A stretch of DNA of 33,685 nucleotides, from contig JANSLP010000339.1 in NCBI GenBank assembly GCA_029298735.1, positions 1 to 33,685 of the forward strand, read 5' to 3'. Made by a program: the position numbers and the translations under genes. The notes under the pieces were generated by a model that was not told the DNA's origin, did no database searches, and worked only from the letters and a program-made list of their open reading frames with translations. Below are positions 7,890 through 18,751 of this stretch, piece by piece. Position 1 is the first letter of the stretch. Every line of letters starts with the position of its first letter. This DNA is from Ophiostoma sp. CBS 140.51 (taxonomy: Eukaryota > Ascomycota > Sordariomycetes > Ophiostomatales > Ophiostomataceae).

Positions 7890-10800
7890 TCAAAAGACCG
7901 ACGACCCTCTGTGAGGACTGCCCGGCAGCATGCTCATCGATGGCGGCATAGGTGTCCTTAGAACACTGTTCATCCCACCGCCAACTCCGCCCATGTTGCT
8001 GCCAGGGTTGCTTGTGTTGCCCATAGAGGACACACTGGGTGCCATTGATGGTGCCATCTGGTGGTGTTGCTGCGGCTGCGGCATCATGTCGTCCTCGACC
8101 ATGCGCGGGTACACAAAGAAGGAGAAGACGTCAATGTTGTCGAGCTCGCACAGCGATGTGACCTGTGTCGACATGGGCTCCGCACCCGACTGGCGCGACG
8201 TCGAGGTCAGCGCCAGCAAGTCGTAGGCGCTGCGGCGCATGTTGCTAAACGTAATCTCGCCCTGCCGTCCGCGCTGGGCGACACGAGCCAGAGTTGCAGC
8301 ATAGTGGTTGGCAACGGCCCAATGGCGGCCAACATGGCGCAGCGTTTCAATAAAGAAGTCGATGCGGGAGTGGCCGTCCAAAGGTTGGGGACCACCACTA
8401 TGGCCGGGAGCTTCCTGGACAGATGCGTGGACCAGCAAAACGCGGGCGGCGACCCAGAGGGAAAAGGCGAACGGAGGCCCTAGTAGGTCGAGTCCGTTGG
8501 CTTCTCTCAAATCGCGGGCAATGTCGGCCAACGAGTGGACAGCCGCCAGACAGCGCTGGACGGCATACTGCGAAGGCATGAAGAGAGTCGAGCGAGCGGT
8601 TGGGTAGGCGGCGGGGGCGTGCAGACGGACGACAGCGGTGACGTAGGCGCTATGGAGCATGAACCAGTTGGCGACGCGCGAGGCTGGGTCAGAGTGACAG
8701 AGAGCCGAGATCTTGCTGAACTCGCTGGGCAGGCCACGCAGCCAGCCGTCGAGGGTTGCATCGAGAGCTTGGTAGGTGTTGCGCCAACGGGCCATGTCGG
8801 CAGACGAGTTGATATCAACGGGTTCCCTTAGGAAATCGTGAATACGGCTGAGGATGCGGAGGAGTTTGCAGTGGTAGGAGAAACTGCCGAGGTGTTCTGC
8901 CTTGTTGGCCATGGACGAAGCTGTTTCTGATAAAGGAGTGGGTGGTGGCATATTGTGCGGTGTGCCAGAAAACTCGGTGCCCATGTCGGACCAGGCGTTT
9001 GACGAGCGTGTCTCTACGGGCACGTTCTTGGAGAAGAGATCGTAGGAACAAGGGAGGAAACGGTGCATAGCAGTGTCTTCAATGAGGAATCCACTACCAG
9101 GGCCGGACAGTGAGGTCGTTGTCGCTGCACAAACTGTTGCATACCGATCCAGCAGGTAAACGACCCAACACAGCCTACGACGACCTTCGTCTTCGATCCA
9201 CGAGTCGGGCTTGCTCTGGTGGATGGGCCGTGGCCCAGGTCCGGATGGATTTGTGATGCTGTTGTCGTTGAGTGCTTGTTGCTGCTGCTGCTGCTGTTCG
9301 AGATCGACGGCTGACGGTGCCAGATAGACGCTGACTTCATCACACAGCCCAAGCTGCCGAACGTTCTGTGCCACCATGGCCAACAAGTTCCATGCGCGAG
9401 GACCACTCGATGTGCCAAACTCGTCCAAGCTGACAATAACCAGGGCTCTTAGTGCCGGCACGGTGATGTGGTCCATGGCGTACAGCCTTACGACTTGGCT
9501 CGATGTTGTGTGGTAGTAGTCACGAGCTTCGGGTGTGAGACGGGCATCTTTGGAGAACCGAAGTGTCGTGGCCACAATAGCATGCAACAGCACACGGTCC
9601 GGTTCTTCAAGCGATGTTGCACCAAAGAATGTGCCAAAGATCGTCTTACGGTCCAGGATCGGACACCATGTGTTACAGTGCTTGAAGAACAGGTCGACAA
9701 GTGTGTAGAGCATGTCGTGTGGTGGCAGCTCGGCTGTTGGCGGTTTTGGTGTCCGGAACGTCGGTGCTTGTGCATATCTCTGGCCTTGGTTTTGTTGATA
9801 TTGGTTCATACCCCCCGCCACGGTTGATGCATCGTCGTCGTAGTCGGTGGCACCGCTCTGCCAAATCATGCTTATCCCAGACGACGAAGTCACGGGTGGT
9901 GGCAGCGATACGGGTGTCTGGTTGGGGTTGTTGCCGTTGCTGATCGGGTTGCCAGCCGTTGTGTTTGGTGTGGCATTGGGATTCGAATTGTTGTCGTCAT
10001 CGCCGCCGCGGAAAATGCTGCCGGCGGCCGTTGGTGATCCTAAGGAGGGCGAGACGCCATCACCGTTGCTGCTGCCGGCCTGTCCGCCCGACGCGGTCGA
10101 TGGACCGGCTGTCCTACTCCGCTCAAAGTCGGCGGCATGGTCTTGTGAGATGTGTTCTTCAACACGACGACCTAGTGCTCTCAGTAAACTGTCGATGCGG
10201 TTGACCTTGGCCTCGAGCTCGGCGTTGATGCGCGTGCGGCTGCCGGGCGTCTGCCGTTTCAGGTAAACACACTGCCGGTTGTGACGAGCACACCAAGAGC
10301 AAGCAGGTTCGGCTGGGTTATCGAGCGTTAGCAAGGATGAACAATGAGAGTGGAGGCTGTCATATATAGTAGAGATGACAGTGGGATGACAACAAGGCTG
10401 AACGTACCACGGTCACACTTGACCTTGCGCGTCTTGCAAAGCTCGCATCTGGGAGGCAAGGGTTAGATAAGGCTGTATCACATAGACGGGATGGACATAT
10501 CTTGCGACATATCTTGGGACATATCTCGTGACATATCAACATATCAACATGCATCAACAAGACCGAGAGCTGACTTACGATATCTTTTGGTCCATGTCTC
10601 TGGTCCGCTTGGGTGGCGTGGTGGTCCCCGAGTTGTTCGGGACACCCTCGCCCTCGCGGTCGTCGTTGTGGTTGGACAAAGACGACGAGGCCTCGTTGGT
10701 GTGGCTGGTCTCGCTGCTCGGGATCGGGATGCGATTGCGATCCTCACCTGCAGACGCAGACGGAGCTGGAGCTGGAGCCTCGCGGATATCTTTGCGGTGT

Positions 10801-11024
10801 TGACCACGTTGTCCAAGCTGTCCAAGACGACTATCTCTATCGACGTGGGTATCGCCGTGGAGCAGGCCGTGGAGGCCGTGGGTATCGCCGTGGGTCTTGC
10901 GTATCTTGTATGGCCTCTGCTCTCGCTCAGCCTCTGATGATGAGTGATCCAGTCTGTCCAGTCGCTGTCTCGGGGGCGTTCTGTCGGTCAGGTCGGTCGT
11001 CTCGCCTGCCTTGTCGCCTGCCAT
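7890..11024 (-). CDS. Zn2Cys6 transcription factor with fungal-specific middle domain (regulator 1)
   Basis: Nuclear DNA-binding regulator, 969 aa when spliced from exons 10579-11024, 10408-10448 and 7890-10312. Introns of 130 and 95 nt (donors GTAAGT and GTACGT; acceptors CCCAG) split the zinc cluster over three exons. The spliced cluster is canonical: Cys150, 153, 160, 167, 170 and 177, spaced CX2CX6CX6CX2CX6C. It is followed by a basic linker and a short coiled coil (about 193-217). The fungal_trans domain spans about residues 358-600, starting ELPPHDMLYTLVDLFFKH. A polyglutamine run and a Gly/Met/Pro-rich C-terminus look like activation or linker regions. The 148-residue N-terminal extension is charged and low in complexity. 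Start chosen as the first in-frame ATG joined by splicing. It lies between the carbohydrate block and glycerol kinase, so it could control either; the target is not shown by sequence. Confidence 0.88.
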
Positions 11025-14000
11025 TGATAGAGCGGAATATAATAGATAAAAATAAAAATAAAGTAAAAAATGATAGTGTCAAAAGTTAGACGAGGCTTAT
11101 ACGGAGTACAACCTGCAGCTCACAGTCCACAGCCTTTGCGCAGTGCAAACCTCCGTTTTCCCTCGGCAGTCGGTACCGGTAGTCCGCTGTCGATGTCGAA
11201 TGTTCGAAAACGTTTGGATGCTCCCTTCCACCTCAACGTAGGAGCCGAACGGATAGGGAGGGTGTGTTTGAGACGGATCCTATCTGGCCCCTCTTTTTTG
11301 TTTTTCTGTGACCTTCTTTTTGGTGGTCTTTCGTCGTCACCAAAAAGGTTACACCCACGTAATGCTTTCCCTTGTCGTGAGAGGGGAGGGGGTGAGATGG
11401 TTCAATGATTCAATGATCCCATGATCCAAGTGAATCCTGCCCGGCCAAGGAGTCTCGGTGCTCGAAAGGACGCCGTGCTCCGCTTTGGCGAGGGATGGAT
11501 AAATGAGGAGAGGGCAGGTGTCGTTGTTTGCGGCAGTCTTTGCCTTCCTTACCGTTGTTCCCTTTCTGGCCTCCGTATATCCGTATCGGGGCAAGAGGGC
11601 AAAAAACGTTGTGTTGTGGCACGGGGTGGTATTGAGAGGCTCTCGGGGTGCTTCGGGGGTGTGTTGATTGAAGAAAAGAAACGTCAAAAGCTTGAGTATG
11701 AACCTTGACAACTCGGTCTCGGACTCCGTGTCCCGTTCTTTTTTTATCAGAAATCTTTCGATAGAAGAATGTCAGAGCAGATCAGAAGGATGCTTTGAGA
11801 GGCGACTTGGCTGCCAAAAATCCAGATCAGTGGCTCATCAGTGGATAGCGGCGGACTGGCCAATTCGTAAGATGGCTCCAGAAAAGGTCCAGAAAAAACT
11901 AGCCGAAAAATAGGCGCACCAAAAAAATAGAGCAGAAAAAATCGACCGCAAAAGATACTGCACGTACCGCAGTTGAGGAAAAACCAAGATCCACTGGCAG
12001 GGCCAGTACGACGCTTTTCCCTCGGATTGCGGCTGCGGATGGGCGGCGATAGCAAGTGCAAGCCACTTTTTTCACTCACCTTTTCACCATTTCCACAAAA
12101 ATTTACGCCGTATTACGACGTGCGACATATTGACTGTCGGTGCGATGCCGACAATCGACAAAAGCAAAGACGGAGCAAAACGTGCAAGTGGCTTTTTAGT
12201 AGGCATTAGTAGGCAGTAGCAGGGCAGCAGACGTTTTGCATTCTGTCTCCTTCCCTCTTTTCGGCCCCTTCGGTTTTCGGTCTGGAAGGGGCGACAACAC
12301 AACACATCTTCACCCCTTGGCGGCGTGCCAGCCTGGCCGGGCCTCCCGTAGGGGTGTGTATTCCCCGTTGCGGGCGTAAAGGGCAGGCGGGTGTGTAGCC
12401 TTTTGTTTGTTCCTGCTCCTTTTGGCTTGTTTTGCTCTTGCTTCTTCTGGCCGAGGCCGTTCGAGAACGCCAAAACGCCAGGCCTGCTCCTTCCATCTTT
12501 CGAGTTTCCCCTCTTCTTACTGTCTGACCGTTCTTTCCGTTCCGTTCTTACGACGGCCGCTATTGTTTTACGTTTGGGTTCTTTTTGGTCTATTACTTTC
12601 CTTTCCTCTTTTGGGCCCATTCCTCGCAATCGTACCAGTTATCCAAACTCCAAAATATTACAGGGACTCGTCTCCTTCTTCTAGTGCTCTTCCTTTCTCC
12701 AGTCGTTTTCCGCCCAGCCACTGTCAAGTCCGTCGTGTTTTTTCGTTGCATTGAAGGTCTGGTCTGGGCAAAACGCCAATTTGGAAGGAGGTGAAAGAGC
12801 ATGAAGAGTGCTCAAAAGGGTAAGAGCAATAAAGGAAAATAGAATAAAAAAGAGAAAAATAAAATGAATTAATCGACGCTGGGAAAGAACGACCCACACC
12901 GAGCGTAGGCAGGTTGGATCGCCATTGCGGGCGCTACTGAGAATGCGACATGCTCCGTTCGTGGGCTGTGGGCTAGCAGGGCAGGTGCACCCGGTGCACT
13001 GAAAACCTAAGATAAAAGGACCAGATACTGTAGGTACATGCATCGACATGGGTCGTCTTCCTCTTTTTGCTACAGGCAAAGGGGCTCAAAGAGGGGCCGC
13101 CCCAGGCCCGCCCACGACGCCCAGGGGAGACAAAAGGCCCACTGACCACCACTAAACACCAAACAGGCGCGCGCAATCGTCGCAATCGCCAAAACGCTAC
13201 ACCAAATAGGTACCTGGAGCCGTTGTGGCCTCGGAGACTCTGACAAATCCTGGTCGCTACTTTGGACAACCTCTCCAACAACAACGACTGAGGACAACCG
13301 TCGCAGGATTGTGCTGACGGTTCATTCTTTTCCCCTCGTTCGCTGTCTCTTCCCCTCTCAGGGTCTCGGTGTGGTCGAAGTGATCGAACTGCTCGAACTC
13401 TCTCGAGACACCCCTGTCTTGCTCCTCTTCTCGTTTTCCACTCTTCCCTGTTGAGGAGCCCTTTCGGTTCGTTTTTGCGAATGTTCTGACATGCTCACAC
13501 TCCCCCCAGACACACACACCTGGACATGCTTTGCCGATCGGTCCTACGGATGTGTGTTGTTTGTCGTCAGTTGTCTGCACTCTTTGGCTCTTGAAGTGCG
13601 GAGTTTCCTTGTGGATGAGATGCAACCGCACATGTGCAAAGTAGCGCCAAGTATCTTTGTCTGACTGGCCAAGTACCGTTCCTTTGTCTGCGCCCCCCTT
13701 TCTTTGTAAGATACTTGTATAACTCCGTCATACTTTTTTTTGGACTTGTGTTCGGACTATATGGCGGAAACACCGAAACAGCGAAATCAGCGAAAATCAA
13801 GAAAATGGAGATCAGAACAGACACACAGAGCAAAACGGACAGAACGAGGAAATAACCAGGATTCCTATGAAAAAGTTGCAAACAGATCGGCAGATGTAAA
13901 AGTTTTCATAGCGATGAACTGCATGACGAACACCCAGTAAACCAGTGAGAAAACGTGTCTTAGAAACGGAAAGCGTGGCTATGACGAACCACAAGTCGAT

Positions 14001-14418
14001 TGAAGAAAGGACCGAGCTTGACTAGCCAGCAAGGGAGAGCTATTGTGAGCACGCCCTGGAGCTTCAGCACCGAGACAGGATCGCGGAATGTCGCTGTAGA
14101 TTTGGAGTAGACCCTCAGTAGAGACGACATGTCGCAGATGATGGGATGTCATAGGCGATCGATTAAACTATTATCGGATGACAAGAGATGTGGTTGCATG
14201 TTTCGGTATATGCAAACATAGATAAGAATTGAAGCGAAGAATAAAACGAGAATAGTCATTCGATAAAAGAGCAAAAAGATAAAAATAACGAATCAAACTT
14301 GAGCATTTCCAACGTGAACGCGAGCTGAACGGCAACGACGTGAATAATATACATATAGATCATGAACTTCCTTCATAGGCCCCTTCATTTCATTTTCATT
14401 TGAGGTGAGCACATCTTT
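11025..14418. other. long intergenic region upstream of regulator 1
   Basis: About 3.4 kb lies between regulator 1 (its 5' side) and glycerol kinase (its 3' side), both on the minus strand. I see no gene: open frames are short, overlap in several frames and show no domain. The part next to 11024 is an AT-rich leader. A GGTGCAC direct repeat (12984-12990 and 12993-12999) and a TACGGAGTA motif near 11099 are present. A long 5' UTR, a noncoding RNA or a distal enhancer are possible and cannot be told apart without transcripts. Confidence 0.45.
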
Positions 14419-15963
14419 TTAGTTGGCCCAGCCCTTGCACATCTGCACGGCCTTCTCCCAGGTCGCGAACCGGCCGTCGGCTGCCTCAGCAGTGATGGAC
14501 GGCTTGAACACCGTGCGGCCCTCGGTGTTGACAGCCTCCAGGTCCTTGAGGTCGTTCCAAACACCGACAGCGAAACCGGCAGCAATGGCGGCACCCAGAG
14601 CGGTGGTCTCGCGCATGGCAGGGCGGTTGACGGGGATGCTGATAATGTCGGCCTGGGTCTGCATGATCAGGTCGGAGTTGCACATACCACCGTCGACAGC
14701 CAGCTCGGTCAGGGCCTGGCCAGAGTCCTTCTCCATGGACTGCAGAATGGCCTTGGTCTGGAAGCAGGTGGCCTCAAGCGTGGCGCGGGCAATGTGACCA
14801 CGCTGGGTGTAGGCAGTGATACCGAAGATGGTACCGCGGGCATCGTCGATCCAGTAGGGGGCGAACAGACCCGAGAAGGCAGTGACGAACGTGCAGCCAC
14901 CGTTGTCCTCGACGGTCTCGGCGAGAGCACTAAGCTTGGACGACGACTCAATGAAGCCGAGGTTGTCGACCAGGAACTTGACGGACGAACCGGCGACAGC
15001 AATGGAGCCCTCCAGAGCGTACATGCGGCGGCCAGGGCCGAAATCGAAAGCGACCGTGGTCAGCAGACCGTGAGACGAGATGACAGGCTTGGGACCGACA
15101 TTGTACAGCAGGAAGCAGCCGGTGCCGTAGGTGTTCTTGGCCAGGCCAGGAGTGAAGCCCTTCTGGCCGACAAGAGCAGCCGACTGGTCACCCAGGCAGC
15201 CCGTGATGGGAGTGCCCTTGAGGATGGTGCCGGCCAGCGAGCCGTAGGCGCTGTTGTCGGACGAGGGCACGATCTTGGCGAGGCGGACCTTCTTGGTGTC
15301 GATGCGGAACCAGTCGAGCAGGTGGTGGTCGTAGGTCAGCGTCTCCAAGTTCATAAACATGGTACGCGAGGCATTGGACGGGTCCGTGACATAGACGTCG
15401 CGGGCAGGGCCGCCGTTCAGCTTGTACGCCAGCCACGTGTCGACGGTACCGAAAGCCAGAACACCGCGCTCGTAGGCGTCCTTGACGGCCTCCACGTTCT
15501 CGAGCAGCCACAGAAGCTTGGAAGCCGAGGGATACGTAGAGAGGGGGAGACCGCAGAGCTGCATCAGCTCCTTGGAGCCCAGACGGTCCTTGAGTCCACG
15601 GACCAGCTCCTGGGCACGGGTGTCGGTCCAGACAATGGCGTTGTGCAGGGCCTTGCCAGTGGTGGTGTCCCAGACGACGGTGGTCTCGCGCTGGTTGGTG
15701 ATACCGACGGCCTTGATCTGGCCGCGAGAGTGGCCCTGCTTCTCAAACTGCTCGACGGCGCCGTCAATGCACTTCTCGACGGAGCTGATCAGCTCCTCGG
15801 GATCATGCTCGTGCCAGCCCGGGTGGGGGTACTTTTGCGAGAACTCGATCTGGTGCGTGGAAATGACGCTGCCGTCAGGGCTGAAGATGAGGAAACGCGA
15901 GCTGGTGGTGCCCTGGTCAATGGCGCCGACGAAGACCGCCTCGGACGAGCCGTTGGTAGCCAT
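14419..15963 (-). CDS. GUT1: glycerol kinase (FGGY family)
   Basis: Phosphorylates glycerol with ATP to sn-glycerol-3-phosphate, the committing step of glycerol catabolism. Single exon of 514 aa, the usual family length. The start at 15963 (MATNGSSEAVFVGAIDQGTT) places the phosphate-binding loop DQGTTSSR at 16-23. Glycerol-contact elements follow: NQRE at 90-93, the VWTDTR segment (111-116) and GDQSAALVGQ with the expected catalytic base Asp259. The FGGY signature YPSASKLLWLLENV begins at 144, YGTGCF at 279, and the C-terminal adenine-side motif VDGGMCNSDLIMQTQADI is intact. No key residue is missing and no intron is needed. It is transcribed away from the aquaglyceroporin gene, with 2.8 kb between the start codons. 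The assignment rests on full-length motif agreement. Confidence 0.96.
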   Translation of the reverse strand: MATNGSSEAVFVGAIDQGTTSSRFLIFSPDGSVISTHQIEFSQKYPHPGWHEHDPEELISSVEKCIDGAVEQFEKQGHSRGQIKAVGITNQRETTVVWDTTTGKALHNAIVWTDTRAQELVRGLKDRLGSKELMQLCGLPLSTYPSASKLLWLLENVEAVKDAYERGVLAFGTVDTWLAYKLNGGPARDVYVTDPSNASRTMFMNLETLTYDHHLLDWFRIDTKKVRLAKIVPSSDNSAYGSLAGTILKGTPITGCLGDQSAALVGQKGFTPGLAKNTYGTGCFLLYNVGPKPVISSHGLLTTVAFDFGPGRRMYALEGSIAVAGSSVKFLVDNLGFIESSSKLSALAETVEDNGGCTFVTAFSGLFAPYWIDDARGTIFGITAYTQRGHIARATLEATCFQTKAILQSMEKDSGQALTELAVDGGMCNSDLIMQTQADIISIPVNRPAMRETTALGAAIAAGFAVGVWNDLKDLEAVNTEGRTVFKPSITAEAADGRFATWEKAVQMCKGWAN

Positions 15964-16303
15964 TGTGAAGATTGGGGTATAGAGGTAAAGAAGAAAAGGG
16001 TATAAGTGGTTGGGGTACAGCAAAAGAGCAAGAGATGATGCGAAAAAAGACTTTGGAATGCAAAAGATGGAGAAGATGGTGAAGAAGGAAGATCAAAGGA
16101 AGATCAAATAATGGGCAAAGAACTTGACAAAATATAAGACAGGTGTAGCAAAGAAGTAGAAGTGGTGCTTAACGAGGACAATGACAAGTCGGAGCTACCC
16201 TGCCAGCTTATTTGTAGGGTCCGGTCTGCACCCAGGGACCACTCCAACGACGCAGCGAGCCAAGCTCCCCCTCTCTCCCCTCACGCGCACTCATACACTA
16301 TTA

Positions 16304-16313
16304 CCCCTCGGGG
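16304..16313. promoter_or_regulatory. CCCCTCGGGG palindrome upstream of glycerol kinase
   Basis: An inverted repeat of four C and four G with a 2-base spacer lies about 340 bases upstream of the glycerol kinase start. A sister site with spacer GT precedes the aquaglyceroporin. CCCCT and AGGGG cores resemble stress-response or Adr1-type C2H2 zinc-finger sites; the binding factor is unknown. Confidence 0.3.
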
Positions 16314-16935
16314 AAGACTACCTCGATAGACGATAGGATGGATATAGTTTCTCCAGCATCCCATCCCATCCATCAACCAGCAACATTGCGGAGACCTCCA
16401 CAAAAGAAAGTGGAATTGTGGAGAGTGTATCTCATGGCAAGCTAGTTTTTTTGGTCGTCTTTTTTTTTCTTTGGAAGCGTGACTGGGGCGTGGCATGTGA
16501 GGAGGGGCTCAGGGCGTTGTGTGTTAGTCGGAGGAGCGTGTTAGTCGGGGTCGTTGTAAGTACGCGAAGTACATACTCCGTACTTTGTCTCTTTGTCTTT
16601 CTCGCTTCTTTCCTGTCTTTTTCTTTCTGTTAGTATTTTTGTTAGCCTTGCTCACTTTGGACCCTTCATCACAGCTTCATCCTTCGCTTCCTCCTCCCTT
16701 GACTTTCCCTCCTCCTTCGTTGCCCCTCGCTTGCAAGCTGCCTCGTGCTCATCCCGGGGTCGTGGTAAGGCCAGGGTAAAGGGCAACGACGTCGTCACCC
16801 CAGACGGCTCAGATTCGATAGTTCTCACTACTGCCTGTGCTTTTTGTCTGGGGATGTCAGAAGGGGGCGTGCACTATTGAGACCGGGGAGCACTTGAATC
16901 TGGGTGATAGTCGACGCGTCCACTAGAAACACTGA

Positions 16936-16988
16936 CATCTCGGGGTCTCCAGACCGAAATCTAAAGGACGGGGGAAGGCATCTCGGGG
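16936..16988 (+). promoter_or_regulatory. repeat module with CATCTCGGGG direct repeats
   Basis: CATCTCGGGG occurs at 16936-16945 and 16979-16988, 43 bases apart. Between them is GACCGAAATCTAAA (16952-16965), which recurs with one inserted A at 22800-22814, in the intergenic region between aquaglyceroporin and GUT2. It is a candidate shared cis-element with no known binding factor. Confidence 0.3.
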
Positions 16989-18560
16989 CGTCTGACATCT
17001 TTCCCCGCGTCGTTCGATGTACGCCATCCAAAAGGACCGTACGACTTTCTCGACTTGCAACCCCGTATTCTCGGTTGCGCGGAGACCAGAGACACCTGAG
17101 GTCATGCTGGGGCGTCTCTCATTGCTGTTGGAAGTGTCGATGGCAAAAAAGCAATAGAAGTTGGAATCAAATGTAACCCCATACTTTCTGACGCCCGTCA
17201 CCCTTTTGGCGCCTTCCCCATTGCGCCTCGTGTGCCTGCCCTCTCCAGTTCTGCAGCCTTCTCCTCTCACCTTCCCCCGTTTTCCCCGTTTCCCCTCGCC
17301 AAGACCTGCCCCGTGTTCCTCGCTGTTTTCGCTGCACTCACCCGTCGCACCTTCCCCGACCCCCAATCTTCGGTAGACCCACCCCCGAAAAACACACCCC
17401 ATGTTTTGCAGTTACTCGCTCCTGCTCGCTGTTGTTTCTTTGTCTCCCGACCGGAACTTCCCTCTTTAGTCCACTTTCTCAGCGCCGGCTCTGACGCTGG
17501 TGCTCCGGGGTTGTTTTATTCCCAGCCACTGCCACTTTGCCGTTTCCCTTTCTCTTTTTAGTTTTCCAGCCTTTTGTCTCTCCTTTTCTTGCCTGCCGTT
17601 TCTGTCTTTTGGATTCCCCCATTTCCTCCCCCCCTACGTAACAATTGGCCACCATCATAGTACTGCACAGCACACCACTTTTGCACCGCCCATCATGGCT
17701 ATATCCGGCCGCCAGTGTCCGGGCGCCATCTTAGACACCCAAACACCTAAATAAACCTCCTAGACGCGGCTTTACAGGCCGAGGCCGCCTAATAATGAAA
17801 CCTAGGCGATTCTTCGCGTCTCGCTCGCTCGGTCGACGCCGCCGCAGTTCGTCCACGATATCGTTTTTCTGTTAGTTCTTTCGTTTTACCAAGGGTTTGT
17901 CAGTACTTTTTTCCCAGTCTCTCCATATTCCCCATCGTAATTCTTGCCTCCAGTATCCATTTCTCGCCAGCCGCCCCAGTCGTCCATTGTTGTCAGCTCG
18001 TCCGTTTTCTCGTTTTCTCCACACAAGTCCAAGCCTCGGGACTGGCCTGCCTTTCTTTGCTTGTTTTCTATTTTCTTCTTTTTTGTCTGTCAACGCATCT
18101 TACCTCAACCGCACCTTGTGATCTCCTGCCTCTCCATCACTAACACACCCTTGCCACCCTTGGCGTCCCTCGTAGGAACACTGGCTGCTCCGTGCTTCCT
18201 GTCAAAACCGACCACCGAAATCATCGTTCTTCTTTTTTAGTGTTTTTCTTTTAGTGCCTTTTTTTTTTACTCTTTTCAGTACTTTATTCTTTCGTCTGTC
18301 TTCGGTGTCCCTCGTGTTTCTGTCTTTCTCCTCACACTCTGCAAAACCACTCTCCTCATCCATAATCTCCTCATTACTCCATACGATCCATTCTTCTCCA
18401 TCCTATCCACACTTTCCTCCCCAGCCCATCCATTCTATCCATCACACACAACCCTCGCTTCGCTCTCCGCGACCCCGGTTACTTTGGAGCTAAACCACAA
18501 AGCGCGCCTGCACAAACTTGCACACACTTCACCTCTCATCCATATAATCACCAACGAGCA

Positions 18561-18567
18561 TATATAG
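18561..18567 (+). promoter_or_regulatory. TATA box of aquaglyceroporin gene
   Basis: TATATAG lies 185 bases upstream of the aquaglyceroporin ATG and is the best TATA match in the proximal promoter. It would place transcription start around 18590-18620, giving a leader of about 140-160 bases that is CT-rich. Confidence 0.45.
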
Positions 18568-18578
18568 AACCAACGGTT

Positions 18579-18588
18579 CCCCGTGGGG
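18579..18588. promoter_or_regulatory. CCCCGTGGGG palindrome upstream of aquaglyceroporin
   Basis: The inverted repeat lies 12 bases downstream of the TATA box and matches the architecture of the site in front of glycerol kinase. It includes GTGGGG, a CreA-type SYGGRG match. Its position near the likely transcription start would suit repression or start-site regulation, which is an inference. Confidence 0.3.
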
Positions 18589-18751
18589 AGCGATCAACAT
18601 TTTCCTTGATCATCCCCTTTCCACGTGCATCTTGTCTCTTTCTCATCAACAAGTCATCGACTTAGTGTGACACTTTCTTAATACCCCTTTCCTTTTTCTA
18701 CTCTTCTTCTCTGTTTCCTCCGCTCTTTTCTCTCTCTTCCCTTCTTTCACA

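Larger units (their letters stand above)
15964..18751. promoter_or_regulatory. long divergent intergenic region, glycerol kinase and aquaglyceroporin
   Basis: This 2.8 kb region holds the promoters of both divergent genes, and no coding sequence is recognisable. The plus strand from about 17160 to 18751 is strongly pyrimidine-rich, a common feature of fungal promoters and leaders. A CCCC-NN-GGGG palindrome stands in front of each gene (16304-16313 and 18579-18588). A module with CATCTCGGGG direct repeats lies at 16936-16988. A TACTCCGTAC motif sits near 16571. The length is well above what a simple fungal bidirectional promoter needs. Confidence 0.5.

Noticed and set aside
12084..12629. 181-codon minus-strand frame upstream of regulator 1
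   Set aside because: Lys/Arg/Gly-rich translation that mirrors a pyrimidine-rich plus strand; no domain or good start context.
14794..16005. 403-codon plus-strand frame opposite glycerol kinase
   Set aside because: Antisense shadow of a highly conserved GC-rich gene.
11099..16581. TACGGAGTA / TACTCCGTA motifs near 11099 and 16571
   Set aside because: This palindromic word is, as far as I know, common in many fungal genomes; two copies here do not support a specific role.
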